Positions 1-11,900 of a stretch of 64,000 bases of DNA are shown here, in pieces; within the stretch, counting starts at the first letter, position 1, and every line of letters starts with the position of its first letter. Origin of the DNA: Limanda limanda (Eukaryota; Chordata; Actinopteri; Pleuronectiformes; Pleuronectidae); the NCBI RefSeq assembly GCF_963576545.1, contig NC_083656.1, forward strand, positions 5,517,686 through 5,581,685, written 5' to 3'. The notes under the pieces were generated by a model. The model searched no databases. It was not told the DNA's origin and worked only from the letters and a program-made list of their open reading frames with translations. The translations under genes were made by a program, and so were the position numbers.

Positions 1-3000
1 ACATTGACTTGCATAAACATGTAGTGCTTGACACAGAATGGGCTGGTACCCTCCTCCTACACAGAGATCATACACACAATTTTCCACAAAGGTCTGTGGG
101 GGAAGTCGTTGATGGCAGGCGGCAAAAGGTCCAGAGCGTGTCTGGAGGAAACCACAATGGTCTGAAGTGCTGTATAACGCTGTCTGCTGTGCAGTACAGT
201 CAGCACAGGCCAGACCTCTGCAGATGATCCCACATCCCGGCTCATCATCTCCTTGTGCTTTCCAACTCTCTGCGAATGCCACATCAGAGCTCACAATGGC
301 CCCTTGGCGTGTTTTAAAGTCATCCCTGGGGTTGTTATTGAGGCTCCCACATAAGCCACAGGTTGCATTTTGGTAAGTGTGGGGTACGCTGATCCTGACA
401 TAATGATATGCGTCGTAAGAAACCACCAAGCCAAAGTTAGTACTGATGACCAGAGAAAAACCGGACTGGTAAACCTGGACTGAACCATTGCTCAGGGAGA
501 ATGGAATAGCAGCATAACTTCCATTGACCTGTAAGCACAGAAACAGGCAAAGACGTCATTGTTAACAATACAGAATACATTCAAAAATACTATACAAAGA
601 GGTGGTACACATGTCGTGAGGTTGATGCGTACCTTAGCCTCACCACGATGTCCTTTGACGAGCTCGATAATGTCATTGTTCACGAACACTTTCACAAGTC
701 GTGTCCAAGAGACTCGTGTACTGCCACGGTTCTCGTTCTTGCCCTCTACTCGATAGTACGGCAGCCCACGACCACATTGTTCTGAGAGAACGTAAGTGCA
801 GGTACCTTGAAAGTGAAACACTTTGCCATCGAAGGTGCGGTAATGTGGATCACCACTAACGGTGCAGGTGCTTCTCTGCACCGTCTGGCAGGAGAACTGA
901 AATGAAGCACGACGACAGATTTGGGAAAAGGAGCAGGGTTGCCTGACACACTGCAGGCCTGCTCTGGTGCAGGTGCACTTCTCTGTGCAGGTTCCGTCAC
1001 TCCAGAATGAGTCTCCAACCTGCACAGGATTCCCTTTGAGAGAAATAAAAATAAAGGTTATTTGAAAGGCTTCTGTTACTATTTAACCATTTAACTTTTG
1101 GGGGCATTTTGGCCTTTAATTTCAGAGCAAGCAGTAGAGTTGTGACACAAAGAATGAGAAAGGATGAATGGTTTGCGCTAAAACAATTTGACTTACAGAA
1201 ATACTTTAGCTTCCTCATAAATTCATCTTTACAAATCACCACGTTCCCTGTGTAATAGCCATTGGCTTTGTGCAGCATATAAAACCTTAATCAATGGCTT
1301 ATTTGTTGATCACATATCCACATCACATTAAATAAGTATCCCCCTCTGGTTCTGGTCTAACCATTAAAACTGCAGCCTCTTGTTCCATGGTCTGTCCGGA
1401 AAGCCCAGCAACCGGGTACGTTGACGTTGCTGCCCAGACTGAAAGCTGAGCTAGGGCCTGTTGCATTTCCACTGAATGATCCTGGGATGGAGAGATGGTG
1501 AGGAGAATGGGCCGTGTCATATCCAGCCTGGAAACACATGTTGCAAAGACACAATTAATGTTTGTTCTCTTTCTATTTCTTCACTGCCATTACTGCAAGA
1601 ACAGCATGGAAACTTAAAAACATGTTTTGCAGCTGTTTTTATTTGTAGGCACTAACCTGTACACTGCGGCTTGTTGCTGCTATTCGACCATAGTTCATCA
1701 ACACAAATGAGTAACTGCCACCAGAGATCAAGACTGCTTGCACCGTTGTTCGCTGTAAAAAATGAGTTGTTTTTACGAATAGTAATTGATAGCACACACA
1801 TGCACAACAAAATCAAGTATTTCCCCAATAAAAACAAGCTGACTTACTGTGCCAGTTGTTGGAAAGTAGGCCACCTCATACCATGTAGCAACAAAGACCC
1901 AGTTGGCATTAAAGCGCAGTAATGGGAAGAAGGTATTAATGTCCCGTGTAGCTTGTTGGAGGACACTGCCGCTGGTATATTGGTTGTAGTAGATCTGACC
2001 ATTTCCTCTGTTATCCAAATCTGTCCAGAATGGAGCGATAAAATCTCTGGATCCACGTAGTGGAATCCGTTGAGGTGTGTAACGCCTCCATGCAGCATTA
2101 AAGGTCAGGTGACCATTGTGGTTCACCTGAAAACACATCAAAACAGTAATTAATAATAAAGATTTAGTGGGGATTGATCACAGACAACCGTACAAATATC
2201 ATCATATTTATTTACATAAATGATGCAAAATGTTTTATGTTTATGTTTCACTACAGACTATTTCATTCTTCAAATCACTTTGGCTTTTTATCTTTACAAC
2301 TAAGATCTTGAATTGGAAGGGATTGTCTAACCAGTGGATGCAAATGGGATTTGTCCGCATAGAATACAAAAAGAAAATCAAACCCAACAAAAACAATTTT
2401 TACATACATAGATCTGATTATGTGACTGTCCAAAGTAAACAAAAGCTCGTTGCAGGGGAATTCGAGGTGAACTTCCATCATCTGATCGAGAGCTTGTTGT
2501 TCCATAAATTGGGTAAAAGTGTCCTGTGTAAAGAATGAAAGAAGTGACATTACAAAATTGAATAACCATATTGCTGTTATTATCATATAAAATGTCTAGA
2601 TCATCACACCTAACCATTAATATCCTTATTTGATCCTACTTGCAGAAACCCTGTATTTTTGTGGTCTCTTAAAGCAATGTAATGACCGACTAGAACAGAT
2701 CTTTTTCATTTCAGAAATCTTTGCATGTCCACACGTTTTGCTTTGATTAAAAATAATAAGCAAAACTAAAGAAAAGGGCCAATTAATTGAGACATGACTT
2801 AAAGGTTCATTGTATAGGATTTACTGACATCTAGAGGTGAAGTTGCATGTTGCAGCTGAATACCCCTCACCTCACCCTCCCCTTCCAAAAATGATAGCGA
2901 ACCTGTGGTAGAGTTCAGTTGTCATGTGAGTTCATAATAATAGGATAAGATAATCAGTTTGTCCAATTCTGGCTACTGTCAAACAAACACTGCTGTCTCC

Positions 3001-6000
3001 GTAGAGAACACCCACCCCCGATGTAAATATAAAATATTTAAATACAAAGGGCCCATTATAGGGTTAAGAAAATAACGATTCGTAGAATTGAGTTTAAAAA
3101 CACACACAAATGAAAAAAGACTAGGATCATTTAATTTTCAATTTCTGCCAATAGATCCCTTTCACCTGAATCTGACACATATTTTAAAGCAAATCACTCT
3201 CGACACTGGTAATGGATGTAATCCGGTGGTAAAAGGTAAAACCCTGGCAACAAATGCTTTGAGCTGACTGACCTGAATGTGTGACTACCCTCAGAGGAGA
3301 ATGATAAAAGAAAAAGTAAGAGTTTACAAAGAGTGTATTCAAACTTCAACTTACCTCGAGGATGTGGTGCCGCAGTAGCTATTAAAGCAAATGATTAGAT
3401 ATTAATTAGAAAAACCATGAGATTTTTTGACATCGATCAACAAGATGATCAGGTCCAAAACGTTTTCAAAGGCAAACAAATACACAGAGCTTATTAAAAC
3501 TTCAACTTACTTGGACGCTGAGTAGTCCCCAAAGCTATGAAAGAAAACGTATAAATATAATTAGAAAAATACAGAGACTTTTAACATCAATCAACACAGA
3601 TCAGTCAAAGAATTATGTAAATACAAAGGTAAATAAATACAAAGAGCTTATTAAAACTTCAACTTACTTGTAGTCGTTGGTGACGTTGTAGCTAATAAAG
3701 CAAATGATTAGATATAATTAGAAAAATACTGAGACTTTTAACATCAATCAACATAGATGAGTCAATGAATTAAAGTAAATACAACAACAGATGTGTATCT
3801 CATTCACATTGACCTCGGATAAATCAGCTCCAAAAGTTTACAAAGGTAAATAAATACAAAGAGTTTATTAAAACTTCAACTTACTTGTAGTCGTTGGTGG
3901 CGTTGTAGCTATAAAGCAAATAATTAGATATAATTAGAAAAATACTGAGACTTTTAACATCAATCAACATAGATGAGTCAATGAATTAAAGTAAATACAA
4001 CAACAGATGTGTATCTCATTCACATTGACCTCGGATAAATCAGCTCCAAAAGTTTACAAAGGTAAATAAATACAAAGAGTTTATTAAAACTTCAACTTAC
4101 TTGTAGTCGTTGGTGGCGTTGTAGCTATAAAGCAAATAATTAGATATAATTAGAAAAATACTGAGACTTTTAACATCAATCAACGTAGATGAGTCAAAGT
4201 CAATGAATTTAAGTAAATGCAACAACAAATGTGTATCTTGTTGACCTTGACTTTGGATAAATGAGTTCCAAAAGTTTACAAAGGTAAATAAATACAAAGA
4301 GCTTATTAAAACTTCAACATACTTGTAGTCGTAGGTGGCGTTGTAGCTATAAAGCAAATAATTAGATATAATTAGAAAAATACTGAGACTTTTAACATCA
4401 ATCAACATAGATGAGTCAATGAATTAAAGTAAATACAACAACAGATGCGTATCTCATTCACATTGACCTCGGATAAATCAGCTCCAAAAGTTTACAAAGG
4501 TAAATAAATACAAAGAGTTTATTAAAACTTCAACTTACTTGTAGTCGTTGGTGGCGTTGTAGCTATAAAGCAAATAATTAGATATAATTAGAAAAATACT
4601 GAGACTTTTAACATCAATCAACATAGATGAGTCAATGAATTTAAGTAAATGCAACAACAAATGTGTATCTCGTTGACCTTGACTTTGGATAAATGAGTTC
4701 CAAAAGTTTACAAAGGTAAATAAATACAAAGAGCTTATTAAAACTTCAACATACTTGTAGTCGTAGGTGGCGTTGTAGCTATAAAGCAAATAATTAGATA
4801 TAATTAGAAAAATACTGAGACTTTTAACATCAATCAACATAGATGAGTCAATGAATTAAAGTAAATACAACAACAGATGTGTATCTCATTCACATTGACC
4901 TCGGATAAATCAGCTCCAAAAGTTTACAAAGGTAAATAAATACAAAGAGTTTATTAAAACTTCAACTTACTTGTAGTCGTTGGTGGCCTTGTAGCTATAA
5001 AGCAAATGATTAGATATAATTAGAAAAATACTGAGACTTTTAACATCAATCAACATAGATGAGTCAATGAATTAAAGTAAATACAACAACAAATGTGTAT
5101 CTCCTTGACCTTGACCTCGGATAAATCAGTTCCAAAAGTTTACAAAGGTAAATAAATACAAAGAGCTTATTAAAACTTCAACATACTTGTAGTCGTAGGT
5201 GGCGTTGTAGCTATAAAGCAAATAATTAGATATAATTAGAAAAATACTGAGACTTTTAACATCAATCAACATAGATGAGTCAATGAATTAAAGTAAATAC
5301 AACAACAGATGCGTATCTCATTCACATTGACCTCGGATAAATCAGCTCCAAAAGTTTACAAAGGTAAATAAATACAAAGAGTTTATTAAAACTTCAACTT
5401 ACTTGTAGTCGTTGGTGGCGTTGTAGCTATAAAGCAAATAATTAGATATAATTAGAAAAATACTCAGACTTTTAACATCAATCAACATAGATGAGTCAAT
5501 GAATTTAAGTAAATACAACAACAAATGTGCATCTCGTTGACCTTGACCTCGGATAAATCAGTTCCAAAAGTTTACAAAGGTAAATTAAATGCAAAGAGCT
5601 TATTAAAACTTCAACTTACTTGGTGTCGTAGTTGGCGTTGTAGCTATTAAAGCAAATGATTTGATATAATTAGACAAATACTGAGACTTTTAACATCAAT
5701 CAACATAGATGAGTCAATGAACAATGAAATACAACAACAAATGTATATCTCATTGACCTTGACCTCGGATAAATCAGTTCCAAAATTTAAAAAAGGTAAA
5801 TTAAATGCAAAGAGCTTATTAAAACTTCAACCTACTTGTAGTCGTTGGTGGCGTTGTAGCTAATAAAGCAAATGATTAGATATAATTAGTAAAATAATGA
5901 GACTTTTAACTTCAATCACCATTGATGAGTCAATGAATTTAAGTAAATAAAACAACAAATGTGTATCTCGTTCACATTGACCTCATATAAATCAGTTCCA

Positions 6001-8942
6001 AAAGTTTACAAAGGTAAATAAATAAAAAGACCTTATTAAAACTTCAACTTACTTGGAGGCAGAGTAGTCCCCAAAGCTATGAAAGAAAACGTATGAATAT
6101 AATTAGAAAAATACAGAGACTTGAAACATCAATCAATACAGATCAGTCAAAGAATTATGTAAATACAAAGGTAAATAAATGCAAAGAGCTTATTAAAACT
6201 TCAACTTACTTGTAGTCGTTGGTGCCACTGTAGCTATTAAAGCAAATGATTAGATAGAATTAGAAAAATACTGATACTTTTAACTTCAATAAACATAGAG
6301 GAGTCAATGAACTTTGTTAATACAAAAATAAATGTGCATCTCGTTCACATTAACGTCGGATAAATCAATTCCAAAAAATTACAAAGGTAAACAAATACAA
6401 AGAGCTTATTAAAACTTCCACTTACTTGTAGTCGGTGTTGGCGTTGTAGCTATAAAGCAAATGATTAGATATAATTAGAAAAATACTGAGACTTTTAACT
6501 TCAATAAACATAGAGGAGTCAATGAATTTAAGTAAATACAAAAATAAATGTGTATCTCGTTCACATTGACCTCAGATAAATCAGGTCCGAAAGTTTACAA
6601 AGGTAAACAAATACAAAGAGTTTATTAAAACTTCAACTTACTTGTAGTCGTTGGTGGCGTTGTAGCTATAAAGCAAATAATTTGATATAATTAGACAAAA
6701 CCATGAGATTTTTCAACATCTATCAACAAGATGATCAGGTCCAAATGTTTTACAAGGCAAACAAATACAAAGAGCTTATTAAAACTTCAACTTACTTGGA
6801 GCATATGTTGCCGCTGTACCTATTAAAGCAAATGATTTGATATAATTAGACAAAACCATGAGATTTTTCAACATCAATCAACAAGATGATCAGGTCCAAA
6901 AGTTTTACAAGGCAAACAAATACAAAGAACTTATTAAAACTTCAACTTACTTGGAGGCAGAGTAGTCCCCAAAGCTATGAAAGAAAATGTATAGATATAA
7001 TTAGTAAAATACTGAGACTTTTAACATCAATCAACATAGATGAGTGAATGAATTTAAGTAAATACAACAACAAATGTGTATCTCGTTGACCTTGACCTCG
7101 GATAAATCGGGTCCAACAGTTTACAAAGGTAAACAAATACAAAGAGCTTATTAAAACTTCAACTTACTTGTAGTCGTTGGTGTCGTTGTAGCTAATAAAG
7201 CAAATGATTTGATATAATTAGACAAAACCATGAGATTTTTCAACATCTATCAACAAGATGATCAGGACCAAATGTTTTACAAGGCAAACAAATACAAAGA
7301 GCTTATTAAAACTTCAACTTACTTGGAGCATATGTTGCCGCTGTACCTATTAAAGCAAATGATTTGATATAATTAGAAAAATACTGAGACTTTTAACATC
7401 AATCAACATAGATGAGTCAATTAGCTATGTAAATACAACAACAAATGTGTATCTCGTTCACATTGACCTCGAATAAATCAATTCCAAAAGTTTACAAAGG
7501 TAAATAAATAAAAAGCCTTATTAAAATTTCAACTTACTTGGAGGCTGAGTAGTCCCCAAAGCTATGAAAGAAAACGTATAGATATAATTACTAAAATAGT
7601 GAGACTTTTAACTTCAATCAACATAGAGGAGTCAATGAATTTAAGTAAATACAAAAACAAATGTGTATCTCGTTCATATTGTCCTCGGATAAATCAATTC
7701 CAAAAAATTACAAAGGTAAATAAATAAAAAGAGCTTATTAAAACTTCAACTTACTTGTAGGCGGTGGTGCCCCTGTAGCTATTAAAGCAAATGATTTGAT
7801 ATAATTAGACAAAACCATGAGATTTTTCAACATCAATCAACAAGATGATCACGTCCAAAAGTTTTACAAGGCAAACAAATACAAAGAGCTTATTAAAACG
7901 TCAACTTACTTGGAGCATATGTTGCCGCTGTACCTATTAAAGCAAATGATTTGATATAATGAGACAAAACCATGAGATTTTTCAACATCAATCAACAAGA
8001 TGATCATGTCCAAAAGTTTTAAAAGGGAAAAAAATACAAAGAGCTTATTAAAACTTCAACTTACTTGGAGCATATGTTGCCGCTGTACCTATTAAGGCAA
8101 ATGATTTGATATAATTAGACAAAACCATGAGATTTTTCAACATCAATCAACAAGATGATCAGGTCCAAAAGTTTTAAAAGGCAAACAAATACCAAGACCT
8201 TATTAAAACTTCAACTTACTTGGAAGCTGAGTAGTCCCCAAAGCTATGAAAGAAAATGTATCGATATAATTAGTAAAATACAGAGACTTTTAACATCAAT
8301 CAACACAGATCAGTCAAAGAATTATGTAAATACAAAGGTAAATAACTGCAAAGAGCTTATTAAAACTTCAACTTACTTGTAGTCGTTGGTGCCACTGTAG
8401 CTATCAAAGCAAATGATTAGATAGAATTAGAAAAATACTGAGACTTTTAACATCAATCAACTTAGATGAGTCAATGAATTTAAGTAAATACAAAAACAAA
8501 TGTCCATCTCGTTGACCTTGACCTCGGATAAATCGGGTCCAACAGTTTACAAAGGTTAATAAATACAAAGAGCTTATTAAAACTTCAACTGACTTGGAGC
8601 ATATGTTGCCGCTGTAGCTATTAAAGCAAATGATTTGATATAATCAGACAAAACCATGAGATTTTTCAACATCAATCAACAAGATGATCAGATCCAAAAG
8701 TTTTACAAGGCAAACAAATACAAAGAGCTTATTAAAACTTCAACTTACTTGTAAACTGAGTAGTCCCCAAAGCTATGAAAGAAAACGTATAGATATAATT
8801 AGAGATTTTTAACATCTATCAACAAAGATCAATCAATGAATTCATGTAAATGCATCAAGATAAATAAAGGGAATTTTACTTAAAGAAAATACTTACTCAT
8901 CATCCCCATAAGTAGCAGAGGCCACAGGATTTGACTTGCCAT
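1..8942 (-). CDS. Secreted NIDO-VWD-C8 mucin-like protein, 3' end beyond window
   Basis: I read a signal peptide, a Thr/Pro-rich stalk, a NIDO domain, and then a VWD module followed by a C8 module that runs off the window edge. Exons in transcript order are 8897-8942, then 29 mini-exons of 24 nt (listed separately), 2408-2523, 1848-2126, 1657-1752, 1362-1527, 1197-1265, 633-1033 and 1-528. Phases join without a stop and give exactly 799 codons so far. The first exon encodes a hydrophobic leader starting MASQILWPLLL. NIDO signatures are the SDDGSSP and DFIAPFWTDLD segments. The VWD begins CTVSGDPHYRTFDG and contains CGLCGSLNNNP. The C8 carries the CGFLQTRSGPFAACH stretch. The 1197-1265 exon has a weak acceptor and is the least certain. 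Alpha-tectorin, zonadhesin-like and IgGFc-binding proteins share these domains, so orthology is open. A secreted, probably O-glycosylated matrix or mucus protein is inferred from the domains. Confidence 0.85.
2799..3187. mobile_element. Degenerate MITE-like repeat with TTAA ends
   Basis: The left edge reads TTAAAGGTTCATTGTATAGG and the right edge, on the other strand, begins TTAAAATATGTGTCAGATTC. These look like decayed terminal inverted repeats of about 25 bp. Internal landmarks are a GGGCCCATTATAGGG block near 3050 and a CTGCCAATAGATCCCTTTCACC block near 3150. From memory these belong to an interspersed family common in percomorph fish. It sits in the intron between the NIDO exon (2408-2523) and the last mini-exon. 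Family name and class are not certain. Confidence 0.6.
3355..8772 (-). repeat. Array of 29 duplicated 24-nt mini-exons with their introns
   Basis: Twenty-nine exons of exactly 24 nt lie in the mucin-like gene. Their plus-strand left ends are 3355, 3511, 3668, 3885, 4101, 4323, 4539, 4755, 4971, 5187, 5403, 5620, 5836, 6053, 6210, 6426, 6642, 6796, 6951, 7168, 7323, 7538, 7755, 7910, 8065, 8220, 8377, 8594 and 8749. Each is preceded by AG, followed by GT, and is phase 1-1, so each adds eight residues. I see four peptide families: TTTPPTTT, TTVAPTTT, TLGTTQPP and STAATYAP, each with variants. None contains a stop. The repeat unit is exon plus intron. Units are either about 155 bp or about 216 bp long, depending on which of two intron types they carry. 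Together they encode 232 residues of a Thr/Pro-rich, probably O-glycosylated stalk. The right-hand flank is the signal-peptide exon and the left-hand flank is the NIDO exon. Confidence 0.92.
8897..8942 (-). other. Signal-peptide exon of the mucin-like gene
   Basis: This exon starts at the ATG whose complement is at 8940-8942. It encodes about 15 residues dominated by Leu, Ile, Trp and Met, then stops in phase 1 at a GTAAG donor (complement at 8892-8896). That phase matches every mini-exon downstream, so any number of them can be included or lost without changing the frame. The short hydrophobic leader fits a cleaved signal peptide whose h-region fills the whole exon. Confidence 0.85.
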
Positions 8943-11900
8943 TTTTGAAAGTTCAAAAACCTGCTGATCAAATATGATGCATCAAAATTCAATGAGGGAA
9001 TAAAGATCTAAAAACTAAACTAGGAATCTCACAGGAAGCACAGACCCCCACAGGAATGCAAAATCCTGTATATTTCTATCCATGAAGCACTTAAACAGTG
9101 TCTCTGTTATATTCTGCTCACTGGCTAAAGCAGGAATGATCCCCTATGGGACTGAGGTAATAATGGTATTAAACAATAAACTGGCAATGTTAGAGGATGA
9201 TAAACAAAACATTGTTTCATTAGATCAAATTTGTTGTCATTACAATTAATAGTCTACAGACGGTAATCAAAAAAAAATACTATCATGCACCATCGCGCTT
9301 CTGAAATGTTGTTTCAATCTGACAAAGTGATGGAATTACCTGTGCACTGCTTGCTGCTGCTGTTCGGTTCTGTCACCTCTCATCGATGTCAGACAGCTGG
9401 AAGTGTCCAGCCTTTATACAGTGAAAGTTGGCTCAGCTCCAGGATACTGTGGTTTTACCTGTTTGCAGATAAATTCTAGTTGCTTCCTCATAACAGAGTG
9501 TGATGCAGATAAACTGCAGAAACCGAGAGGGGGATGTTAGGTATATAATTATGGTTTATATCATTATTATAAAATTCAGTTTTTAGTTATAATTATACTT
9601 TTAAGGCAAACTGTGCAAAATCATTACAAAATACCAAAAAGCAAAACAGCAACTCATTGTTGCTGAACTCAAGTTCAGCAACAATGTTTGACTATTCGTG
9701 GGGCACAGATTTGGGTGTGGACGGTCGGGACACGTCTCTACCATTGATCCACTTTTGTAAAATTGCCCTTATTAAATTAACCTTTATCATTTTGTATCAC
9801 CAGCCTATGCAACATTTTGGAGTTGCCGCATATGTGTTTTCCACAGTTGCTTCTTATGGAAAGTTGGGGTCAATACTTCACTCTGCATTATGCATTACCG
9901 TGCAGCTGCAGCTCGGCAGTAGGAGTGGTGTTGATGATGACCGGTGTCGAACCTGAAGTATTTAAAAGCTTAAAGGTTGTCATGGAGTTGTAAAAATTGT
10001 CTTACTGTAAAGAAAACATCGCTTGAGATTATTTTTTTAAATTTTAGTGCTTGCACGTAAGGAAATTAGGACATCAGGTCCTTCTCATGTAAAAAAAAAG
10101 AGCCAAAGGTTACGGCTGAAATATTTACTGTGGAATGTCTGCCTCACCTTGTCCATGGGCGGATCAAGACCGGAGTTCTCAGTACATGATGTTCAGATGT
10201 CAGGTGATTTATTTGGACATGATGATGAGTTTGAGAAAAAAATTTAAAAAAGGGGCCAGTTTCTGTTAAGTTATATCAACATTCTCATTGCACTTGTGTG
10301 TGTGCGCTCATGCCCGCATATGAATGACAGGTTTCAAGTGAGCTTTGTCATTTTGGCCATCTGACAACAAAATGTCAGATTAAACCAAACCTACGCCCCA
10401 AGATCTGAAGATATAATTTAAGTCAACAACTTCCTGTTACAATGCCTTTGATTTAATTGAGACTATGCAAACTTAGAATTGAATTATTGTCGCATGGCCT
10501 CTTTTGTGTGTTGATGATGTTTCTAACACACGATGGACGCAAAACTGAAAGAAAGAATAATAAAAAGAAACAAAACAATACAAATGAATAAAAACAAGAC
10601 GGCGACAATGACAATATTCACGAGTTATTACTGTCGGTGTGAGACAGCTGGTCTGTTTTCCTACTTGATCATTTTTTTAGGCTTAAAGTTTTCATTTTAT
10701 TATGTTTCATTATGTTTTCGGCTAAAATGTCGTTAATATATTTGTAGTACGCCTTCAGGGAATTTCTTCAAATCTGGTTCATAGATCATCCAATGATGAA
10801 CTAAATTGATTTTGTAAAGTAAAAGGTCTGACTGCTGACCTCATGGTCTATGAGTGTGATGTAGCAGGAACACCCAGTTCGTCTGTGTCTTCTCAGTGTG
10901 TGTCGTGTCACTCGGAGACAATTGTTTTAATTTTGCGTCGTTGTGTGTTAGAATCAACACCCCCACTCGTGAAACCAGAGGGTGAACCCCTGCTGTGTTC
11001 TCACATCGACTTCTCCTGGATTTCTACGAACTTTATACCCGGAGGTCAGGTGGATAGAGTCAGTAGAAAGAGCACAGAGCGTCTCACACATGCAGCTCCT
11101 CTGGAGAACATACAGAGCAACTGTGGAGGTCCGTCTGACAGAAGTTCAAAACGGATTGCGGAATCATGCCACCTCAGTCACCTTTGACTATTCCAGGATG
11201 TTATCACTGCACGTCAACAACACGAAGAATTTGGACAAATGGAGGAGGGGCCAACATGCTTGAACTTACGGGAAAATAAAATGCATCCTCATATAAACAT
11301 ACTTGCATACCATTCTATTCATCGAACGCAGTTAAGTAGGGGTGTGACTTATTTTGGCAACTTCTTGAATGTAAATAACTTTGTAATAGCATAACTTACT
11401 TCCCATGACCCGTCGCTAAAAGTTACATCTTGATATCACACAGCCCAGTTAAGGTTTTCTGATTCTCTTATGTAGTAGTTTTGCAACCAGGACATCAAAT
11501 TCATTAACACTGCATACACTTTTCCTGTGCTTTAAATAAAACAGCAGTCTACACAGAATTATTTCAAATTATACACAAATGTTCCCTTTGACTCAAAGAT
11601 TAACTGATTAGATTTCAGTGGGAAAAGGTCATTCTGACCTCATTGTAGTAAATACAATTTACAAAGTACTCTGTGACTGTTATGATGTCGATTTTTAATA
11701 ATTAAAATATATGTAATTTCTACTCTTTACATTTTCAAAACTAATTTTTTTTTTTGGATCATCCAACACAACATCAAGACATACTTGAACTTAAATGGAC
11801 AAGAACACAGAAACGTTTCCTCGTCCATCACAACATATGTAACGCGGTGGAACGATGTTTCTAGATGCAGCAGACGAGAGGGAAGGTCAAACTTGGAGAA

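Noticed and set aside
4097..4840. Two open frames of about 100 codons on the minus strand repeating an SLSIFLIISNYLLYSYNAT-like sequence
   Set aside because: They are read-through of intron plus mini-exon in one repeat unit. Splice sites and phase show that only 24 nt of each unit is coding.
3355..8772. CRISPR-like appearance of regularly spaced short repeats
   Set aside because: The repeats include long, similar intron sequence and are bounded by eukaryotic splice sites in a vertebrate gene. Spacers are not unique.
10843..11263. Two overlapping plus-strand frames of 114 and 93 codons
   Set aside because: Neither resembles a known protein and the frames exclude each other. Possibly part of an unnamed repeat.
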